A stretch of 10,343 nt of DNA, from NCBI GenBank assembly GCA_947505995.1, contig CANNNB010000070.1, forward strand, positions 1 to 10,343. Direction: 5' to 3'. This DNA comes from Comamonadaceae bacterium (GTDB taxonomy: Bacteria > Pseudomonadota > Gammaproteobacteria > Burkholderiales > Burkholderiaceae). Positions 6,447 to 10,343 of this stretch are shown here, one piece after another. The first letter of the stretch is position 1, and each line of letters begins with the position of its first letter. A program made the translations under genes and the position numbers. The notes beneath the pieces are model-generated. The model made no database searches. It was not told where the DNA came from and was given only the letters and a program-made list of their open reading frames with translations.

Positions 6447-7108
6447 ACTTGGTGCTGTTTGACCTAGACAATACCTTGTTGCCAATTGACTCTGATTACG
6501 CTTGGGGCGAATTTACAAATCGAATTGGCTGGACTGATTCTGTTGTCTTCAAGGCTAGAAATGATCAGTTTTATGCCGATTACCAAGCAGGTATTTTGGA
6601 CATTCACGATTATGTTCGTTTTGCGACGGAAGCTGTGCGATTGAGGGGGCCAGAAGCCGCTGCCCAAGCCCACGCAAAGTTCATGGAAGAAATCATATTG
6701 CCGCAGGTTACAGCGCAGGCACTTGAGCTGGTGCAGGGCCATCAAAATGCAGGTGATCACGTCATGATTGTCACGGCAACCAATGAGTTTGTGACAGGTC
6801 CAATTGCACAAGCTTTTGGCGTCAAAGAACTGATTGCTGTTGAGTTGGCGCGAGATTCTAAGGGCTGGATCACCGGTGAAATTTCAGGGGTACCGTCTTT
6901 CAAAGAAGGCAAGGTGCTCAGAATTGAACAATGGTTAAGCGCGCATCAGAAAACTTGGCTAGACGTGCAGGTTACTTTTTATTCGGATTCAATCAACGAT
7001 TTGCCTTTACTGGAACGGTCCCAAATTCCAGTGGCTGTGAATCCAGATACGCGTTTGCGTCAACTTGCGACCGATCGAGGCTGGCGCATACTTCAACTCT
7101 TCTCATGA
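6443..7108 (+). CDS. HAD-IB family phosphatase (SerB-like)
   Basis: A 221-residue cytosolic haloacid-dehalogenase-type hydrolase of the phosphoserine-phosphatase-like IB subfamily. All four motifs are present: motif I DLDNTL with nucleophile D7 and acid D9, motif II T111 in VTATNEF, motif III lysine in the FKEGK segment (K154 or K157), and motif IV SDSINDLP with D182 and D186 for Mg2+. The helical cap lies between residues 16 and 90. It resembles the hypothetical HAD-IB group often found beside hda and pcnB in betaproteobacteria. Histidinol-phosphatase or phosphoserine-phosphatase activity is possible, but the sequence does not decide it. The start is an ATGA overlap with hda and the stop an ATGA overlap with pcnB, so it is translated as part of the operon. 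Confidence 0.92.
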   Translation: MNLVLFDLDNTLLPIDSDYAWGEFTNRIGWTDSVVFKARNDQFYADYQAGILDIHDYVRFATEAVRLRGPEAAAQAHAKFMEEIILPQVTAQALELVQGHQNAGDHVMIVTATNEFVTGPIAQAFGVKELIAVELARDSKGWITGEISGVPSFKEGKVLRIEQWLSAHQKTWLDVQVTFYSDSINDLPLLERSQIPVAVNPDTRLRQLATDRGWRILQLFS

Positions 7109-8574
7109 TCAAAAAATTCATTCAAAAAATGCTCGGGAAGCCCAGCCAAAGTCACTCTGCGACTGACTTTGGAAAGCGCGTCGAAATTCCTGCTTCTGTC
7201 CATGGCATCGATCCAAGCTTGGTCGACGACCGTGCGCTGAGTGTGGTTCGAACTTTGCAAGATGCAGGTTACGAAGCCTATGTGGTGGGCGGTGCTGTGC
7301 GCGACTTGCTGCTGGGTTTGCGTCCTAAAGATTTTGACGTTGCAACAGATGCCACGCCAGAGGAAGTGAAAGCTTTGTTCAGAAGAGCCTTCATCATTGG
7401 CCGTCGTTTTCGAATTGTTCACGTGGTGTATGGCCGAGGCCGCGAGCATGAGGTCATTGAGGTCTCTACTTTCAGGGCGCATTTGGACAACCGCGCTGCC
7501 GAACAAGTGAAGGGCAATGAGAAAACCAGCAAGTCAGAGTTGGCCGGCATGAAGCACGCTGTTGATTCAAGTGGACGTGTTCTGCGTGACAACGTATGGG
7601 GCCCTCAAGATGAAGACGCAACCCGACGCGACTTCACAATCAATGCCATGTACTACGACCCAGAGTCGCAGTATTTGGTGGATTATCACGGCGGTATGCA
7701 AGACGCTCATAAAAAAGTTTTGCGCATGATTGGTGATCCAGTGGCTCGGTATCGGGAGGATCCAGTCCGCATCATTCGTGCAGTGAGGTTTGCTGCCAAA
7801 CTCAGTCAGTTGGGTTTCAAGCTTGAAAGCAAAACAGCCAAACCACTGGCCACCATGTTGGGTTTGTTGGCCGATGTGCCTCAAAGTCGCTTGTTTGATG
7901 AGATGCTCAAGTTGCTACAAACGGGCCATGCCTTGGCTTCGATTGAACAACTTCAAAAACTGGGGCTGCAAAAAGGCATATACCCATTGCTTGATGTGGT
8001 GGTGGAACGCGCTGATTCGCCTTTCGTCAAGGCCGCCTTGGTGGATACCGATCGAAGAGTGGGTGAGGGTAAGCCGGTAGCGCCTAGCTTCCTATTGGCA
8101 TGTGTGCTGTGGGCTGATGTGAAGTTGGGGTGGGATCAGCGCTTGGCCAAACGTGTGCCACCATTTCCAGCTTTGCAAGAATCCATTGATGAAGTGTTTG
8201 AAGCCCGCATTGGCGATGTGTCGGGGCGTGGCAAGTTGGCCGCAGACATGCGTGAAATTTGGATGATGCAACCCCGCTTTGACAAGCGCATCGGCAGCAC
8301 CGCATTTAGTTTGGTAGAGCAAGCGCGTTTTCGGGCAGGCTTTGATTTTCTAAGACTGCGCGCTGAAGTGGCTGAAGTTGAGTTGGTGTTGGCGGATTGG
8401 TGGCAAGAATTCAGTATGGCTGACGATGCAGCAAGAGAGGATCTCATCCAACTTGCAAAGTCCGAAAAATCAACGGCTCCCACAACGGGTGCTGTGAAAA
8501 GTCGGCGCGCACCAAGAAGAAGAAAGCCTGCAACAAATGCCACTGGATCAGGTGAATCTGATGACGGCGCGTGA
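7105..8574 (+). CDS. pcnB: Poly(A) polymerase I
   Basis: A 489-residue class II nucleotidyltransferase that adds 3' poly(A) tails to RNAs and so promotes their decay. The open frame continues upstream to 6931, but ATG 7105 overlaps the HAD stop as ATGA and gives a family-like N-terminus. The catalytic segment YVVGGAVRDLLLGLRPKDFD (59-78) has the GG motif and metal ligands D77 and D79, followed by VATDATPEEV. GRRFRIVHV (99-107) and EVIEVSTFR (116-124) are the sequences that mark bacterial poly(A) polymerase rather than CCA-adding enzymes. RRDFTINAMYY (174-184) and REDPVRIIRAVRFAAKL (217-233) follow. The C-terminal 40 residues are low complexity and basic (SRRAPRRRKP), which probably helps RNA binding. 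No ribosome binding site precedes the start, so translation is probably coupled. Confidence 0.95.
   Translation: MIKKFIQKMLGKPSQSHSATDFGKRVEIPASVHGIDPSLVDDRALSVVRTLQDAGYEAYVVGGAVRDLLLGLRPKDFDVATDATPEEVKALFRRAFIIGRRFRIVHVVYGRGREHEVIEVSTFRAHLDNRAAEQVKGNEKTSKSELAGMKHAVDSSGRVLRDNVWGPQDEDATRRDFTINAMYYDPESQYLVDYHGGMQDAHKKVLRMIGDPVARYREDPVRIIRAVRFAAKLSQLGFKLESKTAKPLATMLGLLADVPQSRLFDEMLKLLQTGHALASIEQLQKLGLQKGIYPLLDVVVERADSPFVKAALVDTDRRVGEGKPVAPSFLLACVLWADVKLGWDQRLAKRVPPFPALQESIDEVFEARIGDVSGRGKLAADMREIWMMQPRFDKRIGSTAFSLVEQARFRAGFDFLRLRAEVAEVELVLADWWQEFSMADDAAREDLIQLAKSEKSTAPTTGAVKSRRAPRRRKPATNATGSGESDDGA
8550..8555 (+). promoter_or_regulatory. Ribosome binding site that decides the folK start
   Basis: AGGTGA lies 5 nt before ATG 8561, inside the last codons of pcnB. 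It favours ATG 8561 over the in-frame ATG at 8537, which has no such sequence. Confidence 0.7.
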
Positions 8575-9040
8575 ACTTGTCAATGTTTATGCAGGCTTGG
8601 GCGCAAACTTAGGACATGCGCGCCAATCCCTTGAATATGCAATTGTGGCCATAGGGCAGTTGCCCGAGACCTTGCTTGTCGGTTCTTCTTCTTTCTATCG
8701 GTCAGCCCCTTTTCAAGCGGATGGACCAGACTACATCAATGCTGTGGTGCATCTTCAAACCCGCTTGAATGCCTTCGATTTATTGCGCTCTTTTCAGCGC
8801 ATCGAACAACTTGCTGGTCGAGAGCGCCCTTATCCCAATGCACCCCGCACACTGGACATAGATCTGTTGCTTTTTGGTGATTGCGCCATTCAGAGCCATG
8901 CGCTGCAGGTGCCGCACCCTAGGATGCGCGAACGGGCTTTTGTTTTGCTGCCACTGACTGAATTGGCGCCTGGCTTGGTGTCGCAAGATGAGCTTCTCAA
9001 AGTCCAGGGTCAAGTCGTCCATCGGATAAGTTCGCCTTAA
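8561..9040 (+). CDS. folK: 2-amino-4-hydroxy-6-hydroxymethyldihydropteridine pyrophosphokinase (HPPK)
   Basis: A 159-residue cytosolic enzyme that transfers pyrophosphate from ATP to 6-hydroxymethyl-dihydropterin in folate synthesis. It carries YAGLGANLG (10-18), SSFYRSAPF (43-51), GPDYINAVV (55-63), and the HPPK signature RPYPNAPRTLDIDLLLFG (89-106) with R96, D99 and D101, the last two being the Mg2+ ligands. PHPRMRERAFVLLPL (118-132) closes the substrate site. ATG 8561 gives the usual family length and has a good ribosome binding site; ATG 8537 would add eight residues. It overlaps pcnB by 14 bases in another frame. The pcnB-folK pair is common in proteobacteria. A terminator follows at 9064-9099. 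Confidence 0.95.
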   Translation: MTARELVNVYAGLGANLGHARQSLEYAIVAIGQLPETLLVGSSSFYRSAPFQADGPDYINAVVHLQTRLNAFDLLRSFQRIEQLAGRERPYPNAPRTLDIDLLLFGDCAIQSHALQVPHPRMRERAFVLLPLTELAPGLVSQDELLKVQGQVVHRISSP

Positions 9041-9056
9041 GAACATGTTTGTTCTT
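9039..9056. other. A/U-rich hairpin just after folK
   Basis: AAGAACA (9039-9045), loop TGTT, TGTTCTT (9050-9056) is a 7-bp perfect stem that begins in the folK stop codon. No T-tract follows on the plus strand. It could support mRNA 3'-end stability or, from the other strand, mark the end of the TM2 transcript. Its role is unclear. Confidence 0.4.
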
Positions 9057-9063
9057 GGCATCA

Positions 9064-9099
9064 CAAGCCTTTCAACAAAGCCTCAAGGCTTGGTTTTTT
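9064..9099 (+). terminator. Rho-independent terminator of the permease-hda-pcnB-folK operon
   Basis: GGCTT(G) at 9087-9092 can pair either with nearby AAGCC (9078-9082, loop TCAA) or with CAAGCC (9064-9069, 6 bp, longer loop). Both forms are followed by GTTTTTT ending at 9099. It overlaps the 3' end of the minus-strand TM2 gene, whose stop codon is at 9083-9085. Confidence 0.75.
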
Positions 9100-9553
9100 C
9101 GGGCACTTGGCTGATGGCCTTGGCTTGCTCAATCTGGTTTTCAAAGTAGCGCTGAAAACTGAACACAATGCTGGCCATCAACACGGTGGTTCCCAATAGA
9201 AGAGCCGTTGCAAGTCCGAAGATTGTGAGCCAACTGGTTTGGCCTGCAGAATTTTCAGAGTCTTGATTGAACTTTGAATTCCATTGCTCCTTGGACATCA
9301 ATCCATAAACGATGGCATTCAATGCGCAACCAGCAATGGTGAACCCAAGCAAGGGAATGAGGACCCAACTTGTGACATCGTCTTGACCAAAGTCTAAAGC
9401 GCGCTGAACGCCATACCAGCCCAAGGCCGTTGGCACGGGGAGCAACCAACCCAAGGGATCGGTAAAACCTTTTAAGTAAAAGCGGTGCAGACCTAGTGGG
9501 CCGCCAAAGAAGGTGAGCCAAACTGCAAATGTTTTGTTTTTCATAAGCAGCAT
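9083..9553 (-). CDS. TM2 domain-containing membrane protein
   Basis: A 156-residue small inner-membrane protein. The N-terminal GGPLGLHRFYL (17-27) is the TM2-domain signature, with flanking hydrophobic segments at about 8-20 and 33-50. Further transmembrane segments lie near 62-85 (WVLIPLLGFTIAGCALNAIV) and 108-132. The C-terminal 20 residues are hydrophilic. ATG 9553 shares one base with the GNAT stop (TAATG), which suggests translational coupling. An alternative in-frame ATG at 9544 (residue 4, MKNKTFAVW) looks at least as natural, and no ribosome binding site decides between them. I recall similar proteins in Comamonadaceae, without an assigned function. The link with the acetyltransferase is positional only. 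Confidence 0.8.
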   Translation of the reverse strand: MLLMKNKTFAVWLTFFGGPLGLHRFYLKGFTDPLGWLLPVPTALGWYGVQRALDFGQDDVTSWVLIPLLGFTIAGCALNAIVYGLMSKEQWNSKFNQDSENSAGQTSWLTIFGLATALLLGTTVLMASIVFSFQRYFENQIEQAKAISQVPEKTKP

Positions 9554-10074
9554 TATTCAGGAGAACGGTTTTGACCATGGCCTAAGGCCTTTTCCATCAT
9601 GACGATGTCGAGCCAGCGATTGAATTTCCAACCGCAGCCCGAGACTATGCCCACATGTTCAAAGCCTATCGACTTGTGAACACCAATCGAGCCTGCATTG
9701 CCTGAGTCACCAATCACGGCGATTAGCTTGCGGATCCCTGTTTTTTCTGCGGCTTGGCACAATTCGGCCAACAGCATGCGTCCCCAACCCTTTCCTGCTG
9801 TGTTGGCGGCCAAATAGATGGAATCTTCGGCTGAAAATCGATAGGCTGGGCGTGGTTTGAACCAATTGCAGTAGGCAAACCCTAACACTTCACCGTTTTC
9901 TTCCAGCGTTAGATAGGGCAAGCCTTTGCTCAATACGTCTTCTCTGCGGGCGGTCATTTCCGCCAAACTGGGGGGCTCGATTTCAAAAGTGCCCGTGCCG
10001 TGGAGCACGTGGTACTGGTAAATGGCCGTGATGGTGCTCATATCAGAGGCTTGGCTAGGTCGAATGGTTGGCAT
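9553..10074 (-). CDS. GNAT N-acetyltransferase, phosphinothricin acetyltransferase-like
   Basis: A 173-residue cytosolic acetyl-CoA-dependent N-acetyltransferase of the PAT/Bar/MnaT branch. Family marks are TIRPSQASDMSTITAIYQYHV at the start, TGTFEIEPPS (27-36), EMTARRE, GFAYCNWFKPRPAYRFSAEDS (65-85), the acetyl-CoA loop GKGWGRMLL (94-102), and IGDSGNAGSIGVHKSIGFEHVG (121-142). Members acetylate phosphinothricin, methionine sulfoximine or similar L-amino-acid analogues; physiological substrates are usually unknown. ATG 10074 has GGAG (10085-10082) 7 nt upstream. The gene diverges from rpsP, whose -35 hexamer lies at its first codon, and is followed by the TM2 gene with a one-base overlap. Length is normal and no key segment is missing. 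Confidence 0.93.
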   Translation of the reverse strand: MPTIRPSQASDMSTITAIYQYHVLHGTGTFEIEPPSLAEMTARREDVLSKGLPYLTLEENGEVLGFAYCNWFKPRPAYRFSAEDSIYLAANTAGKGWGRMLLAELCQAAEKTGIRKLIAVIGDSGNAGSIGVHKSIGFEHVGIVSGCGWKFNRWLDIVMMEKALGHGQNRSPE

Positions 10075-10095
10075 TCTTAAACTCCGGGTTATAAT
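10068..10095 (+). promoter_or_regulatory. Strong rpsP promoter
   Basis: TTGGCA (10068-10073, five of six), a 16-nt spacer and the perfect -10 TATAAT (10090-10095). The transcription start is expected near 10102, giving an rpsP leader of about 105 nt. The -35 overlaps the first codon of the divergent acetyltransferase gene. Confidence 0.85.
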
Positions 10096-10117
10096 CAGCG
10101 GCTTTTCAGTGTGTCAC
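10088..10117 (-). promoter_or_regulatory. Possible divergent promoter for the acetyltransferase gene
   Basis: On the minus strand GTGACA (10117-10112), an 18-nt spacer and TATAAC (10093-10088) make a plausible sigma-70 promoter whose -10 shares bases with the rpsP -10. Transcription would start near 10081, leaving a leader of only about seven nt and cutting off the GGAG ribosome binding site. The true start may therefore lie elsewhere. Confidence 0.3.
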
Positions 10118-10200
10118 TGGCCGGGTGGCCAGTTGCGTGTCTCAAACGCTGGAAGAAATAGTGGGCTGGCAGTTTTTGCTTTCCCGACACCACCCTAGGA
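10111..10200 (+). promoter_or_regulatory. Structured leader of rpsP
   Basis: Hairpin A is ACTGGCC-GGGT-GGCCAGT (10116-10133), a perfect 7-bp stem. Hairpin B pairs CCA (10129-10131) and GCGT (10135-10138) with ACGC and TGG (10146-10152). It uses the 3' arm of A, so the two are mutually exclusive. GTGTC (10111-10115 or 10137-10141) can pair with GACAC (10186-10190), and the GGGT loop of A with ACCC (10192-10195), both directly ahead of the AGGA ribosome binding site (10197-10200). No T-tract follows, so any control would act on translation or stability. The fold is by eye. Confidence 0.45.
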
Positions 10201-10206
10201 TAAATC

Positions 10207-10343
10207 ATGGTTGTCATTCGTCTTTCTCGTGGCGGTTCCAAAGCCCGTCCATTTTTCAACATTGTTGTGGCCGACAAGCGCGTCCGCCGCGATGGCCGTT
10301 TCATTGAGCGCATTGGTTTTTACAATCCAATCGCCAAGGATAC
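10207..10343 (+). CDS. rpsP: 30S ribosomal protein S16 (partial, N-terminal 45 residues)
   Basis: The 45 codons in the window give the conserved S16 N-terminus: [20 protein letters not shown], then [21 protein letters not shown]16 is needed for assembly of the 30S 5' domain. ATG 10207 has AGGAT at 10197-10201, a normal spacing. The gene runs off the right edge, so the C-terminus is not seen. In most proteobacteria rpsP heads rpsP-rimM-trmD-rplS; that continuation is expected but outside the window. Confidence 0.97.
   Translation, partial: MVVIRLSRGGSKARPFFNIVVADKRVRRDGRFIERIGFYNPIAKD

Noticed and set aside
6931..7104. Upstream extension of the pcnB frame
   Set aside because: It reads through the HAD gene in another frame; the ATGA overlap at 7105 and the family N-terminus support the shorter protein.
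7109..7130. Direct repeat of TCAAAAAAT at the start of pcnB
   Set aside because: Explained by lysine-rich N-terminal codons; too short to suggest a functional repeat.
7093..7506. 137-codon antisense frame opposite pcnB
   Set aside because: No recognisable family and fully opposite conserved pcnB catalytic codons.
1..10343. Mobile element, CRISPR, phage or defence system
   Set aside because: Every sizable open frame is assigned to a housekeeping family, and no terminal repeats, transposase, spacer arrays or tRNA-like attachment sites were seen.

Overview
The window is a chromosomal housekeeping segment of a betaproteobacterium. The protein sequences (DUF3579 protein, MurJ, PcnB with a basic tail, the TM2 protein) and the gene order purM / AI-2E permease - hda - HAD phosphatase - pcnB - folK suggest Burkholderiales, most likely Comamonadaceae (Limnohabitans/Rhodoferax/Polaromonas type). 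This placement comes from recalled family sequences, not from a search. I see no mobile element, CRISPR array, rRNA or tRNA, and no gene-free stretch longer than about 150 bases.

Layout. Bases 1-151 hold a promoter-like leader with a 12-bp palindrome, leading into a small DUF3579 protein (152-469). This gene converges with rpsT (620-916, minus); a bidirectional terminator lies between them at 517-544. rpsT and murJ (start corrected to GTG 1035) diverge from a gap holding back-to-back promoter-like sequences. murJ is followed 14 bases later by a SirB1-family transglutaminase-like/TPR protein (2615-3460). That gene converges with purM (3525-4556, minus).

From the purM divergent gap, which contains two abutting inverted repeats, a tight plus-strand operon starts: AI-2E-family permease (4687-5763), hda (5760-6446), a HAD-IB phosphatase (6443-7108), pcnB (7105-8574, start corrected) and folK (8561-9040, start corrected). 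The first four junctions are all overlaps: three are ATGA and the last is 14 bp. A terminator at 9064-9099 closes the operon. On the minus strand a phosphinothricin-acetyltransferase-like GNAT (9553-10074) and a TM2-domain membrane protein (9083-9553) overlap by TAATG. The window ends with the first 45 codons of rpsP (10207 onward), driven by a near-consensus promoter that shares its -10 bases with a possible divergent GNAT promoter. Its leader of roughly 100 nt is rich in structure.

Together the genes cover ribosomal proteins (S20, S16), lipid II flipping, purine and folate synthesis, replication-initiation control and RNA polyadenylation. Nothing here is a clearly new system. The more interesting signals are regulatory: a possibly leaderless murJ mRNA, mutually exclusive leader structures ahead of rpsP, overlapping divergent promoters, and a translationally coupled operon joining replication control to RNA decay.
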